From Micromonospora sp. WMMD961 (GTDB lineage Bacteria > Actinomycetota > Actinomycetes > Mycobacteriales > Micromonosporaceae): a stretch of DNA of 64,000 nt. Each line of letters starts with the position of its first letter. The stretch's first letter is position 1. Where the stretch lies: assembly GCF_029626145.1 (NCBI RefSeq), contig NZ_JARUBJ010000002.1:4313501-4377500 (forward strand), in the 5' to 3' direction. A model generated the notes under the pieces. The model was given only the letters and a program-made list of their open reading frames with translations. It did not search any database and was not told the DNA's origin. Positions 46,201 through 56,000 of this stretch are shown in pieces. Position numbers and translations under genes: made by a program.

Positions 46201-47685
46201 GATGTCGCCGGTCGGGGCCGCGTTGAGCAACGCGAGGGCGTCCAGCAAGCCTTCGCCGTAGACGTTGTTGTCGGCCGCGGTGCCGCCACACTGGTCGTCG
46301 GCCTTGTCGACCGCCGCGCCGTTGAGCAGCGCACGGGTGGCGTCGACGTCACCGATCAGCGATGGCGCCGCCGAGTACAGCAACGCGATCGTGCCCGCCA
46401 GGTGTGGTGCGGCCATCGAGGTGCCGCTGATGGTGCCGTACGCGCTGCCCGGGATGCTCGACCGGATGTTCACGCCCGGCGCCGAGATGTTGGGCTTGAT
46501 CTCGCCGTTCTGTCCGACGCCCCGGGCGGAGAAGCCGGCGACGTTGTTGTTGATGTCGTACGCGCCGGTCGAGTAGTTGCTGGCGAGGCTGCCCGGCGAA
46601 CCACTGGTCTGGCACGCCGGCCCGCTGTTGCCGTTGGACCAGGTGCCGAAGATGCCGGACGCGGTCCAGGCGTCCGTCACGTCCTCCATGAACGGCTCGT
46701 TGGACGGGTCCCGGGTGCCCCACGAGTTGTTGATGATGTTCGGCCGCTTGCTCGCGTCCGCGTTCTGGCCGTTGAGGTCGAGCGGCTCGAGCATCCACTG
46801 ACCGGATTCGATCAGAGCGGCGTCACTGGGGCAGCAACCGTTCGCCGCGATCCACTTGACCCCGGGAGCGACACCGATCTGGTTCGCGCCGTCGGAGCCG
46901 GCCATGGTGCCCATCGTGTGCGTACCGTGGCCGTCGCCGTCACAAGGGGCGGTCGCGCAGGCGCCGGTGGCTGCGGCCGCGTTGAACCAGTTGTAGTTGT
47001 GGTCGAACGTGCCGTCGCCGTTGTTGCCACGGTAGGAGTTGACCAGCGCCGGGTGGTTGAACTGGACCCCGGTGTCGATGTTGGCGATGGTGATGCCCTC
47101 GCCCTTGACGCCGTACTGGGACCAGACGTCGTCGGCGTTGATGTTGGCGATGCCCCACTCGAGCGCGTTCACGGTCTTCTCGTCCGCGCCCTTGGTGGTC
47201 TCGGGCACCTTGTAGGCAACCGGCGCGTAGAGACCCTCGACCTCCGAGTGCCCGGCGAACTTCTGCGCCATCGCCAGCGAGCCGCTGTTCACCTTGATGG
47301 CGTTGGTGGCCCAGAAGGTCTGGTACCTGGTACCCGAGCTGTCGAGTTCGGCCCGGATCTTGCCCTGGCTCGCGGCGGCGGTCTTGCGCAGCGCGTCCGC
47401 CACCGCGGTGCCGCGCTTCGACCAGTCCTTGATCGCGCTGGCCTTGCCGAGGTCCGCCCGGTCCTTGAACCGGATCCAGAAGTCCCCTTCACTCTTGGCC
47501 TGGAGCTGCTTGGCGAGCTCGGGTCGGATCTTGTCGCCGGTCGGGGCGCCCGCCTGCATCCCGCCGCCCGGCGCGGCCTGCGCGGCCGAGCCGATGGTGG
47601 CCAAGCATGTCGCGGCGAGGATCGCCGCCGCACCGGCGCTCACCAGTGATCTGGCTGTGCGCCGCCATTGTGGACGTCTGAACAT
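43261..47685 (-). CDS. Giant secreted subtilase (S8) with kelch and beta-sandwich repeats
   Basis: Secreted serine protease of 1474 residues. A signal peptide (~1-38) and an I9-like propeptide (~50-160) precede the S8 domain (~165-545) with Asp204 (NIDTGV), His253 (GHGTHT), Asn353 and Ser423 (GTSMAAP). Two carboxypeptidase-regulatory-like repeats (~555-700), a jelly-roll domain (~705-880), a third such repeat (~890-960), a beta-sandwich, a kelch propeller (~1070-1310, repeats such as YDPATDTWETM), a BACON-like domain and a last regulatory-like domain follow. The ATG follows AGGGAGGC. It is divergent from regulator B and converges with regulator A. Confidence 0.92.
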   Translation of the reverse strand: MFRRPQWRRTARSLVSAGAAAILAATCLATIGSAAQAAPGGGMQAGAPTGDKIRPELAKQLQAKSEGDFWIRFKDRADLGKASAIKDWSKRGTAVADALRKTAAASQGKIRAELDSSGTRYQTFWATNAIKVNSGSLAMAQKFAGHSEVEGLYAPVAYKVPETTKGADEKTVNALEWGIANINADDVWSQYGVKGEGITIANIDTGVQFNHPALVNSYRGNNGDGTFDHNYNWFNAAAATGACATAPCDGDGHGTHTMGTMAGSDGANQIGVAPGVKWIAANGCCPSDAALIESGQWMLEPLDLNGQNADASKRPNIINNSWGTRDPSNEPFMEDVTDAWTASGIFGTWSNGNSGPACQTSGSPGSLASNYSTGAYDINNNVAGFSARGVGQNGEIKPNISAPGVNIRSSIPGSAYGTISGTSMAAPHLAGTIALLYSAAPSLIGDVDATRALLNGAAVDKADDQCGGTAADNNVYGEGLLDALALLNAAPTGDIGTLAGTVTDASTGAPIAGATVTLTGPAARELTTGADGTYSTRLPTGDYQVAVAAFGYSSTTKPATVAKGTTTTLDVALTPVPSVNVTGSVTDGSGHGWPLYAKVTVTGVSGVYDYTTPSNGRYSIKLPAGQTYTLTYESQYPGYQTVTKQVVVGAGNATANVAVPVDTDTCTTAPGYTFGSDGEYETFDATTTPAGWSVVDNAGSGQVWKFTDDGDRGNLTGGSGNFAMIDSDNYGAGTSQDTSLVSPVVDLTSVTAPVIRFNQDFNQLNDDTADVDLSTDGGATWTNVLRQETDVRGPKVTEIPIPQAAGKAQVQVRFHYYDASYEWWWEVDNVLIGSQVTCVPVDGGLVVGNVRDKNDGSYVNGATVTSKDRPTEKAVTVATPDDPGLADGFYWIYSSLTGEHDFTATAGNYVSQTKSVDVEADWATTANFQLAAGRLSVTPTQLSATLQMPNGKASRTFTVTNTGGAPVEVKFSERDNGFELLRADGSKVTRQQVLGSGGAPEQRLTVPTSFAAKASDKEAKAAAAAVGPQAEPWTNIANYPAVIMDNRVVNLDGKVYSIGGGNGSASTTKNYAYDPAAQTWTAIADLPGARNALTVGVLNGKIIASGGWGDAGPDSATWSYDPGANTWTELADNPAPRSAAGQGVVDGKLYAVGGCTTAGCTPMSNSVVRYDPATDTWETMANYPKSVAFASCGGIDGVLYCTGGNDGSASQKSGYAFDPGANTWTAIADAPADNWASSYAVASGKLLVVGGSQGGAISNAGFAYDPATDSWSNLPNANTARYRGGAACGFYKIGGSSGSFNAAAESEVLPGFEGCAESAADVSWMTIDKTAATLAPGAKVTVTVGLTANVDQPGTYSGSVGITENTPYSVAPVEVTMTANPPKSWGKLMGTVIGSSCQGATSPLAGAVVQVDSWAASYTFATDAEGKYAYWMDRRNNPLTMIVAKDGWKPQTRQTKINTTTPTVENFGLVPIKC

Positions 47686-47879
47686 CGGTGCTGCCTCCCT
47701 CAGAACGACCCAGGGTGAAGATGGGCCATGGGTGGACTCCCCATGCACCGCGCGGGTCACGCCGGTTGCCCGAGTGGACACTATGATCGAGAAGAAAGGA
47801 CGATCAAGAACTTGCCGTGAGCAACTTGTCGCTAAGAGTCGCCGCGCTGGCGACGCGCTTGCCAATCATTGTCAGGACC

Positions 47880-48455
47880 ATGACGAGAGCCGGGCAGGGA
47901 TGCCCATCGATCCCGGGCGGTGCTGTGGCCGAGGACGACGATGCGACGTCGAACAGGGAGGGTCCGGCCGACGAGCCGTTCCCGCTACTGATCGCGGTGA
48001 CCTCGTCGCCGGCCGAGCGCATCCGGCTCGCGGAACGTCTCGACGGCATCGCACCGCTGCTGCTCGTGGCCGACCTCGACGAGCTACGCCGGCTGATCGC
48101 GACCCCGCAGCAGATGGCCGCCGCCGCGTCCGAGCCCGCGCCGGTCACCGCCCTGGTGATCGACTCGGCCCGATCCAGTGCCCGTTGCGGAGAACGCGAG
48201 GTCGACCTCACCCGCCTGGAACACGACCTGCTGACCTGCCTGATCACCGAGCCGGCCCGGGTCTGGAGCTACGCGGAGTTGCACCGGTCGGTCTGGGGTG
48301 ACGAGGGACGCGAACGGAAGGCGGACGTGCAGTCGCTGGTGAAGCGGCTACGCCGCAAGCTGCACGACCTCGGCACCGGGGCCACCATCGACGTCGTCCG
48401 AGGCGTCGGGCTGCGGCTCACCGATCACCAGCAGGCCCGGGTCGAACGCGCCTGA
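47880..48455 (+). CDS. Winged-helix regulator with short N-terminal domain (copy B)
   Basis: Paralogue of the gene at 42595-43191, 191 residues. The N-terminal part LLIAVTSSPAERIRLAERLDG aligns with the SSPAER segment of copy A, and the C-terminal winged helix starts REVDLTRLEHDLLTCL. No phospho-acceptor Asp can be placed. The ATG at 47880 has TCAGGACC upstream; a GTG at 47817 in the same frame is an alternative. It is divergent from the subtilase gene with a short shared promoter region, so it probably controls it. Confidence 0.78.
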   Translation: MTRAGQGCPSIPGGAVAEDDDATSNREGPADEPFPLLIAVTSSPAERIRLAERLDGIAPLLLVADLDELRRLIATPQQMAAAASEPAPVTALVIDSARSSARCGEREVDLTRLEHDLLTCLITEPARVWSYAELHRSVWGDEGRERKADVQSLVKRLRRKLHDLGTGATIDVVRGVGLRLTDHQQARVERA

Positions 48456-48548
48456 CGCGCCGGCGCATGAACTGATCAAGGGACGGGTACGACCTGAAGA
48501 TCAGCAGCAGCCACACAGGCGCCGAAGACGCTGGTAAGGAGAAACAGA

Positions 48549-49055
48549 ATGGCATTCCCTGACCCCTCGACCGTGTCCATCGGCCTCAAGTCGGCCGCGC
48601 ACGTCGGGATCGCGGTGAGTGACCTCGACCGCTCGGTCGCGTTCTACCAGGCCCTGCTCGGCGCAGAACCGGTCGTCCGGGACGAGACCATGCACGGGGC
48701 CGGTTTCGCGCAGTCGCAGGGGCTGCCCACGACGAGACTGCGCTACGCCACGTTCAACCTCGACAACCTGGGGATCGACCTGATCCAGTTCCAGGACCCG
48801 GTAGGCGAGGTCGCCCAGGTGGCCGCGAACCGGCCCGGTTCGATGCACCTCTGCTTCCACGTGGACGACGTGCGCTCGGTCTTCGACCGGATGCGGGCCG
48901 CCGGGTTCGAGTTCCTCGGGGAGCCGTACACCTTCGCGGCCGGTGAGGTGAACCCGCCGGAGGCCCTCGGCACCGAGGTCGCGTACTTCAACGACCCGGA
49001 CGGGACGAACCTCGAACTCATCGCGCCGAAGGGTGGTTTCGCCCGCAACGAGTGA
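48549..49055 (+). CDS. VOC-family (glyoxalase-like) protein
   Basis: Vicinal-oxygen-chelate protein of 168 residues with two beta-alpha-beta-beta-beta modules. Likely metal ligands are His in AAHVGIAV, His in MHLCFHVDD and Glu in GTNLELIAPK. This arrangement fits a lactoylglutathione-lyase-like or dioxygenase-like enzyme, but the reaction is not deducible. AAGGAG lies just before the ATG. Confidence 0.85.
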   Translation: MAFPDPSTVSIGLKSAAHVGIAVSDLDRSVAFYQALLGAEPVVRDETMHGAGFAQSQGLPTTRLRYATFNLDNLGIDLIQFQDPVGEVAQVAANRPGSMHLCFHVDDVRSVFDRMRAAGFEFLGEPYTFAAGEVNPPEALGTEVAYFNDPDGTNLELIAPKGGFARNE

Positions 49056-49392
49056 GCCACACGGGCGGCGTGGGGGCCGGCAGGAGACGGTAGGTCCCCG
49101 CGCCGCCGCCTCCCGAGGGAGAGCATCAGACCAGCCCCGGCCGGGGCGATCAGGACGTATCGCGCCCGCGCGCTGGCCGCCGACCCCGCCGCCGGCGAGC
49201 TGACGCCCTCAAGCCTGCGTTTCCGGGTAATCACATGGCGTGAACCAACCGCCACGTAACGTGAAGTGAAGCCGGTATTCGGCTGACGCCAGACGTGCGC
49301 CGGGCCGCCACTGCGGCGGCGCCCCTCGGCCAACTGCCGGGTCGGACAGCTCGGCAACGTCGCGGCCTACTCAGCCGCAGGAGGTGTGGACG
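49056..49392. other. Intergenic region before the OFA transporter
   Basis: About 340 bases. Several frames are open because of GC content, but none has a ribosome site together with a recognisable product. It presumably carries the promoter of the transporter gene. I see no RNA gene or clear hairpin. Confidence 0.4.
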
Positions 49393-50958
49393 ATGCCCAT
49401 GCTGTCGGTCTTCGATCCCCGGCACACGGTCGCTCCCCCGGGATACAGCCGCTGGCTCATCCCGACCGCCGCACTGGCCGTGCACGTCTGCATCGGCCAG
49501 GTCTACGCGACAAGCGTCTACAAGAACTCCCTCATCGCACACTTCGACGCCAGCCAGACGGCGATCGGGGCGATCTTCAGTATCGCCATCGTCATGCTGG
49601 GTTCGTCCGCGGCGGTGGGTGGCCGTTGGGTGGAGCGGAACGGGCCTCGCCGGGCGATGTTCGTCTCCGCCTGCTTCTGGGCGGTCGGGTTCCTGGTCGG
49701 CGCGCTCGGCATCGCTACCCAACAACTCTGGCTGCTCTACCTCGGGTACGGCGTCATCGGCGGCATCGGGCTCGGCATCGGCTACATCTCGCCCGTCTCC
49801 ACACTGATCAAGTGGTTCCCGGACCGCCCCGGCCTCGCCACCGGCCTGGCCATCATGGGGTTCGGCGGCGGCGCCCTGATCGCCGGCCCGCTCGCGCGCC
49901 AGCTGCTCTCCCTCTACGACTCCGGCTACAACCCCGGCAACCCGGCTGCCGTCGCGTCGGGACATGCCCTCGTGGCGCTCTTCGTCACGTTCGGCATCGG
50001 CTATTTCGTGATCATGATGTTCGGCCCGTTCAACGTCCGGGTTCCGGCGCCGGACTGGCGGCCCGCCGGGTTCGACCCCGCGAGCGTCGCCGCCCGACCG
50101 CTGGTGACAACGGCGAGCGTGTCCGCGTCGAACGCCGTGCGTACCCGGTCGTTCTGGTTGCTGTGGATCGTGCTGTTCTGCAACGTCACCGCGGGCATCG
50201 GCATCCTGGAGCAGGCAAGCCCGATGATCCAGGACTTCTTCCGGGACAACGGGACCGCCACCACGGTCTCGGTGTCGGCGGCGGCCGGTTTCGTGGGAGT
50301 GCTGTCGCTGTTCAACATGGCTGGGCGGTTCGTCTGGTCCACGACGTCCGACCTCATCGGCCGCAAGCCCATCTACATGGTCTACCTCGGGGTCGGCATG
50401 GTGCTGTACGTGCTGCTCGCGGTGGCCGGCCACTCCGCGACCGCGGTCTTCGTGCTGATCGCCGCCGCGATCATCTCCTTCTACGGCGGTGGTTTCGCCA
50501 CCATGCCCGCCTACCTGCGTGACCTGTTCGGCACGTTCCAGGTCGGGGCCATCCACGGCCGGATCCTGACCGCCTGGTCGGCCGCGGGTGTCGCCGGCCC
50601 GCTGATCATCAACGGGATCCTCGACACGCAGGGCAAGCCCGGCACGCTCACCGCGGCGGCGTACCGGCCCGCGCTGTTCACCATGGTCGGCATCCTCGCC
50701 ATCGGGTTCATCGCGAACCTGCTGGTCCGTTCGGTGCCCGAACGGTTCCACGAGCCGAACCGAGGGCCGACCTCACCCGTGGCGAAGGCGACCGTCACCG
50801 AGCCGGTCGCGCTCGGACCCGGGAGCCAGCCACCCACACCGCCGCGCGTCGGTAGTCAGACCGGACGGCTCTGGTTGTCGTGGCTGCTGATCGCGGTACT
50901 CCTCGGGTACGGCATCGTCCAGACCGTCATCACCGCCGCGAAGCTGTTCACCGGCTGA
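49393..50958 (+). CDS. OFA-family MFS transporter (oxalate/formate type)
   Basis: Major facilitator of 521 residues with 12 predicted helices and a C-terminal extra hydrophobic segment. The start RWLIPTAALAVHVCIGQVYATSVYKNSL and the GGIGLGIGYISPVSTLIKWFPDRPGLATG segment are typical of the oxalate:formate antiporter family. The ATG at 49393 is set by AGGAGGT nine bases upstream. It converges on the formate dehydrogenase operon, so formate is the likely substrate, which is inference. Confidence 0.88.
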   Translation: MPMLSVFDPRHTVAPPGYSRWLIPTAALAVHVCIGQVYATSVYKNSLIAHFDASQTAIGAIFSIAIVMLGSSAAVGGRWVERNGPRRAMFVSACFWAVGFLVGALGIATQQLWLLYLGYGVIGGIGLGIGYISPVSTLIKWFPDRPGLATGLAIMGFGGGALIAGPLARQLLSLYDSGYNPGNPAAVASGHALVALFVTFGIGYFVIMMFGPFNVRVPAPDWRPAGFDPASVAARPLVTTASVSASNAVRTRSFWLLWIVLFCNVTAGIGILEQASPMIQDFFRDNGTATTVSVSAAAGFVGVLSLFNMAGRFVWSTTSDLIGRKPIYMVYLGVGMVLYVLLAVAGHSATAVFVLIAAAIISFYGGGFATMPAYLRDLFGTFQVGAIHGRILTAWSAAGVAGPLIINGILDTQGKPGTLTAAAYRPALFTMVGILAIGFIANLLVRSVPERFHEPNRGPTSPVAKATVTEPVALGPGSQPPTPPRVGSQTGRLWLSWLLIAVLLGYGIVQTVITAAKLFTG

Positions 50959-51046
50959 CGCGTCGCGCGGCGGGCGGCGGCCCGTCGCGCACCGGACGGA
51001 ACGGAAGGCGTCCCTCGACGGGGCGCCCTGCGTTGCGCCGACCCGC

Positions 51047-52012
51047 TCAGAGCTGGGCGGTCGACCGGTTCTCGGCGAGCCGCTCCCGTTGTGGCACGAC
51101 CGTGTACTTCGGGTCGCGTGCCGACACCCTGCCCGCCTCGAAGACGCCGAACCGGGTGGCGACCGACGACGCCACCAGGGCGGCGCCGGAGATCGCCGAC
51201 AGGACCCGGCTGCGTCGGCTGACCAGCGCGGTGGCGGTGCCCAGGGCGAGCAGGGCGCGTCCCGCCCTGACCAGCCGGCCGCTACGTCCCTGCGTGTAGG
51301 GCTCGCTGGTGAGGCCCTGCCGCTCCATCTGGTGCCCTCCGCCGAACTCGACGGCCGCGGCGGCCAGGGCGAGTCGCCGCAGCGGGGCGGTCTCCGCCGC
51401 CGGTGCCGCGATCAGTCCTACCCCGGACGCCGCGGCGAGCGCGCTGCCGGCGAAGACGAAGGGCAGCGACGGGTAGGCGTCGTGCCAGGACGGCACGGCC
51501 GTGTCGGCGAGCAGCACCCCGGTGTACGTCGCCAGCGCCGGCGCGGTGGCCGCGGCGGCCAGGCCGGCGACGTTGCCGATGGGCGGCGCGATCCGACGGG
51601 CGAGGCCGAGCACACCGTGCTGCGGGAGCAGTGGCGCGAGCTCGGCGACCGCGGCCACGCCGGCCAGTGGGCCGAACGCGGCAAGGATCCAGGTGCCGAC
51701 CGACATCGGCGAGGTCACCTTGCCCACCCGGAGCATGTGATGGAACCGGGCTGGCCGGCCGAGGTCGTGGACCAGCAGGTACGTGCTGGCGGCGACACCG
51801 CCGAGGGCCGTCCAACGGCCGACCTTGCGCAGCCCCTGTCGTCCGGTCAGTTGGGCGCCCGCGCCGATCAGCGCACTTCCGGCGGCGAGGCCTCCGGTGA
51901 ACAGGTAGCCGGCGATGTCGTACTTCCACACCGGCGGCTTCAGAACCGGCCGGCCGTAGTAGGAGGCGAAGTCGGCCGGCGGCACCGTGAGCTGCTCACC
52001 GCCGCGGGTCAT
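51047..52012 (-). CDS. NrfD-like membrane subunit of formate dehydrogenase
   Basis: Membrane subunit of 321 residues with about eight helices, NrfD/PsrC type. The conserved start VWKYDIAGYLFTGGLAAGSALIGAG and HDLGRPARFHHMLRV are seen. It passes electrons from the iron-sulphur subunit to menaquinone. Its ATG overlaps the iron-sulphur subunit stop (ATGA). This replaces the cytochrome b subunit found in enterobacterial enzymes. Confidence 0.9.
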   Translation of the reverse strand: MTRGGEQLTVPPADFASYYGRPVLKPPVWKYDIAGYLFTGGLAAGSALIGAGAQLTGRQGLRKVGRWTALGGVAASTYLLVHDLGRPARFHHMLRVGKVTSPMSVGTWILAAFGPLAGVAAVAELAPLLPQHGVLGLARRIAPPIGNVAGLAAAATAPALATYTGVLLADTAVPSWHDAYPSLPFVFAGSALAAASGVGLIAAPAAETAPLRRLALAAAAVEFGGGHQMERQGLTSEPYTQGRSGRLVRAGRALLALGTATALVSRRSRVLSAISGAALVASSVATRFGVFEAGRVSARDPKYTVVPQRERLAENRSTAQL

Positions 52013-53052
52013 GACCGCCTGCCCAGGAACGCGATCGCCGTGGCGACCGCCATCGTCATCGCCGCCAGGCCGGCGCGTTTCCACATGGCCGGTAGGTCGC
52101 GGGTGGTCACGATCGGGTCCGGTGGCAGCCCGTACACCTCCGGCTCGTCCAGCAACAGGAAGAACGCCCCGTCACCGCCGACGCCGTCGTCCGGGTCGTG
52201 CCCGTACAACCGCGCCTCGGAAACCCCCCGCCCCCGCAACGTCGCCACCCGCGCGGCGGCCCGCTCCCGCAACTCCTCCAGCGGCCCGTACTGGATCGAC
52301 TCGGTCGGACACGCCTGCGCACACGCCGGCGTCATCCCTGCACCCAACCGGTCGTAGCACAACGTGCACTTCCACGCCCGACCATCGTCCTTACGCTGAT
52401 CGATGACGCCGTACGGGCACGCCGAGATGCAGTACCCACACCCGTTACAGATGTCCTCCTGCACCACCACCGTCCCGAACTCCGTCCGGAACAACGACCC
52501 CGTCGGACACACGTCCAAACACGCCGCATGCGTGCAGTGCTTACACACGTCCGACATCATCAACCACCGGAAATCCGTCCGACCCTCCACACCGGAACCT
52601 CGACCCGGCGGCTGCGCCCCCGGCATCCCCAGGAACTCGGGGCCGGCCGACATCCGGGCCGCCGCCTCCGGCGAGCCGGTGGGCAGGCCCGGGTCGGTGC
52701 CGGTGTCGGCGCTGGTCAGCGCGCCGACCGCCGCCGTCACCGGGCTGACCGGCGGCCCGTCCGGGGTGTCGGCGAACGCCGGCGTCGCGAGACCGGCGCG
52801 ACGGGGCTGCTCGACGAACGCCACATGCCGCCACGAGTTCGCGGTCAACGCGCCCGTGTTGTCGTACGACATACCGAGCAGATCCAGACCGCTCTCCGGC
52901 ACACCGTTCCACTCCTTGCACGCCACCTCACACGCCTTGCACCCGATACAGACACTCGTATCGGTGAAGAACCCCATCCGCGGCGGCGCGTTCTCATAAC
53001 CCGCGTCGGGCGCCGGATCCAGCGGGCCGTACAGGGCGTTGGCGTGGGGCAT
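52009..53052 (-). CDS. Formate dehydrogenase iron-sulphur subunit
   Basis: Four-cluster ferredoxin-like subunit of 347 residues. The cysteine groups are CIGCKACEVAC, CKHCTHAACLDVCP, CNGCGYCISACP and CTLC with CAQACP. A C-terminal hydrophobic segment (~residues 325-343) may anchor it. An insertion of about 75 residues separates the first and second groups. It links the catalytic subunit to NrfD. It begins three bases after the catalytic-subunit stop. Confidence 0.93.
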   Translation of the reverse strand: MPHANALYGPLDPAPDAGYENAPPRMGFFTDTSVCIGCKACEVACKEWNGVPESGLDLLGMSYDNTGALTANSWRHVAFVEQPRRAGLATPAFADTPDGPPVSPVTAAVGALTSADTGTDPGLPTGSPEAAARMSAGPEFLGMPGAQPPGRGSGVEGRTDFRWLMMSDVCKHCTHAACLDVCPTGSLFRTEFGTVVVQEDICNGCGYCISACPYGVIDQRKDDGRAWKCTLCYDRLGAGMTPACAQACPTESIQYGPLEELRERAAARVATLRGRGVSEARLYGHDPDDGVGGDGAFFLLLDEPEVYGLPPDPIVTTRDLPAMWKRAGLAAMTMAVATAIAFLGRRS

Positions 53053-53055
53053 GGG

Positions 53056-56000
53056 TCAGACCTCCTGGTCCGGGCCGCGGTCCGCGGAGTCGGTCGTGAC
53101 CATCGGTGGATAGTGCGGGTTGAGGTCACCGGATCGCCGCCGGTAGTCGACCAGCAGCGCGAGCAGCTCCGCACCTCTCGGGCGACGCCCGGACCTGATG
53201 TCGCAGGTGCCGACCTTGCTCTCCTGGATCAGGACGTTCGGGTCCAGGCTGATGCCGAACAGGTCGTTGGCCGAGTCACCGGTCACCAGACCCTCGAAAC
53301 CGAAGTGGTACGGCAACCACACCTGGTGGATGATCCGGTCGTCCACCCGCAACGGGGTGAGCCGGTCGGTCACCAACACCTTCGCCTCGATGGCCGCACG
53401 GGTGGTGATCAGGTGTGCCCAGCCCAGGTGGGTGAGGCCGCGTTCGACGGCCAACTCCGGGGACACCTCGACGAACATCTCCGGCTGCAACTCCGCCAGC
53501 GGCGACACCGTCCGACTCATCCCACCGGCGGTGTGGTGCTCGGTGAGCCGGCTGACCGTGAACACGAACGGGAACACCTGGCTGTACGGCTCCGGCGGGC
53601 TCGGGTTCAGCGTGTTGATCGGGTGGGTGTAGACCTTGCGGGTCGGGTTGGCCTGCTGCCGGTAGAGCGGGTTACGAACCGGCGACTCCACCGGCTCGTA
53701 GTGGGTGGGCAGCGGCCCGTCGAGCACACCGGTGGGTGCGTACAGCCAGCCCTTGCCGTCGCCCTGGAGGATGAACGGGTCGTCGCCGGCGATGCCCGCC
53801 ACGCCTGAGGAGCCGTGTTCCGGTCGGTACGACGGCGGTTTGGTCTTCTCGAAGTCCGGCACGTCGTAGCCCGTCCACTCGCCCTTCTCCGCGTCCCACC
53901 ACACGTAGCGCTTGCGTTCACTCCACGGGTTGCCGTTCGGATCGGCCGACGCCCGGTTGTAGAGGATGCGCCGGTTTGCCGGCCACGCCCAACCCCACTC
54001 CGGCGCCACCAGGGACTGCTCCGCGCCGGGTTTGCGGCGGGCGGCCTGGTTGACGCCGTCCGCGTACACGCCGGTGTAGATCCAGCAGCCGCCGACGGTG
54101 GAGCCGTCGTCCTTCATCTCGGTGAACGACGACAGCGGCCGGCCGGTCGCCACGTCGTACCCGTTGATCTCGCGCAGCACCGCCTCGGCGCTCGGCTCCG
54201 CGTGCGGACCGTGCGTGGGATAGTCCCAGGCCAGGTCGAGCAGTGCCCGGTCGCGGTCCTTCGTCGAGGTCGCCAGCCGCTCCTGGATGAGGCGCCCGAG
54301 GTGGTAGAAGAACCAGAGTTCGGAGCGGGCGTCGCCGGGCGGCTCGACGGCCTTCTCCCGCCACTGCAGCAGCCGCTGCGTCTGGGTGAAGGTCCCCTCC
54401 TTCTCCACGTGCGAGGCGGCCGGCAGGAAGAACACCTCAGTGCGGCACTCCTCCGGCACGATCTCGCCGGTCTCGATCTCCGGCGCGTTCTTCCAGAAGG
54501 TCGCGCTCTCGACCTCGAACAGGTCGCGGACCACGAGCCAGTCCAGGTTGGCCATGCCCAGCCGCTGCGCCCGACCGTGCGCCGAGCCGACCGCCGGGTT
54601 CTGACCGAGCAGGAAGTACCCCTTGACCTTCCCGTCGATCATGTTGAGCACCTGCTGGTAGGTGCCGTGATCCCCGGTCATCCGCGGCATGTAGTCGTAG
54701 CAGTAGTCGTTCTCGGCGGTGGCGGCGTCTCCCCAGTACGCCTTGAGCAGGTTGACGCCGTAGGTGCGGGCGTTGCCCCAGAAACCCTTCTGCCCGGGGT
54801 GCCGGATGCTGTCCACCCACGTGTCCAGCGTCGGGTGGTTCGCGTGGTGCGGCATCGGCAGGTAGCCGGGCAGCAGGTTGAACAACGTCGGGATGTCGGT
54901 CGAGCCCTGGATGCTCGCGTGCCCGCGCAGCGCCATCACCCCGCCACCCGGGCGGCCCATGTTGCCGAGCAGCAGCTGGATGATCGCACCCGTGCGGATG
55001 TACTGCACACCCACGCTGTGCTGGGTCCACCCCACCGAGTAGACCAGCATGCCGGTGCGGTCCCGACCCGAGTTCTCCGTCCAGGCCTGGGCCAGTTCGA
55101 GGAACTTCTCCTGCGGGATGCCGCAGACCCGTTCCACCATCTCCGGGGTGTAGCGGGCGTAGTGCCGCTTCAGGATCTGGTAGACGCACCGCGGGTGCTG
55201 CAACGTCTCGTCGCGCTCGGTCTCGCCGCCGACCGGGGCGCCGTGTGACTCGTGTTCCAGCCCGGCCCCGGTCTCCCGCTGGATCTCGGTGTCCCGGGTG
55301 GTCTGGTTCTGCCCGTGGCCCTCGTAGCGCCAACTGGTCTGGTCGTACGAGGCGTTCTCCTCCTGGAAGCCGGAGAAGAGCCCGTGCAGGTCCTCGGTGT
55401 CGGCGAACTCCTCGGTCACGATGGTCGCGGCGTTGGTGTAGGAGATCACGTACTCCCGGAAGTCCAGCTCGTTGTCCAGGATGTAGCGGATCACCCCGCC
55501 GAGCAGCGCGATGTCGGTGCCCGCCCGGATCGGCAGGTACGAGTCGGCCAGCGCGCTGGTGCGGGTGAAGCGCGGGTCGACGTGGAAGACCTTCGCCCCA
55601 CGGCGCTTGGCCTCCATCACCCACTGGAAACCCACCGGGTGCGCCTCGGCCATGTTCGAACCCTGGATGACGATGACGTCGGAGTTCGACAGGTCCTGCT
55701 GGAACTGGGTGGCGCCGCCACGGCCGAAGCTGGTCCCCAGACCGGGGACGGTGGCGGAGTGTCAAATACGGGCCTGGTTCTCGATCTGCAGCGCCCCCAT
55801 CGCGGTGAACAACTTCTTGATGAGGTAGTTCTCCTCGTTGTCCAGCGTCGCCCCACCCAAGCTGCAGATGCCCAGCGTCCGGTGCAGCGGCCGACCCTCG
55901 GGGTCGACGTCCTCCCAGGTTTCGTCCCGGGCGGCAAGCACCCGATCGGCGATCATGTTCAGCGCCGTGTCGAGGTCCAGGTCCTCCCACTCGGTGCCGT

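Noticed and set aside
48743..49357. Open frame on the minus strand across the VOC gene and following intergenic region.
   Set aside because: It is an antisense shadow caused by GC content, with no ribosome site or recognisable domain.
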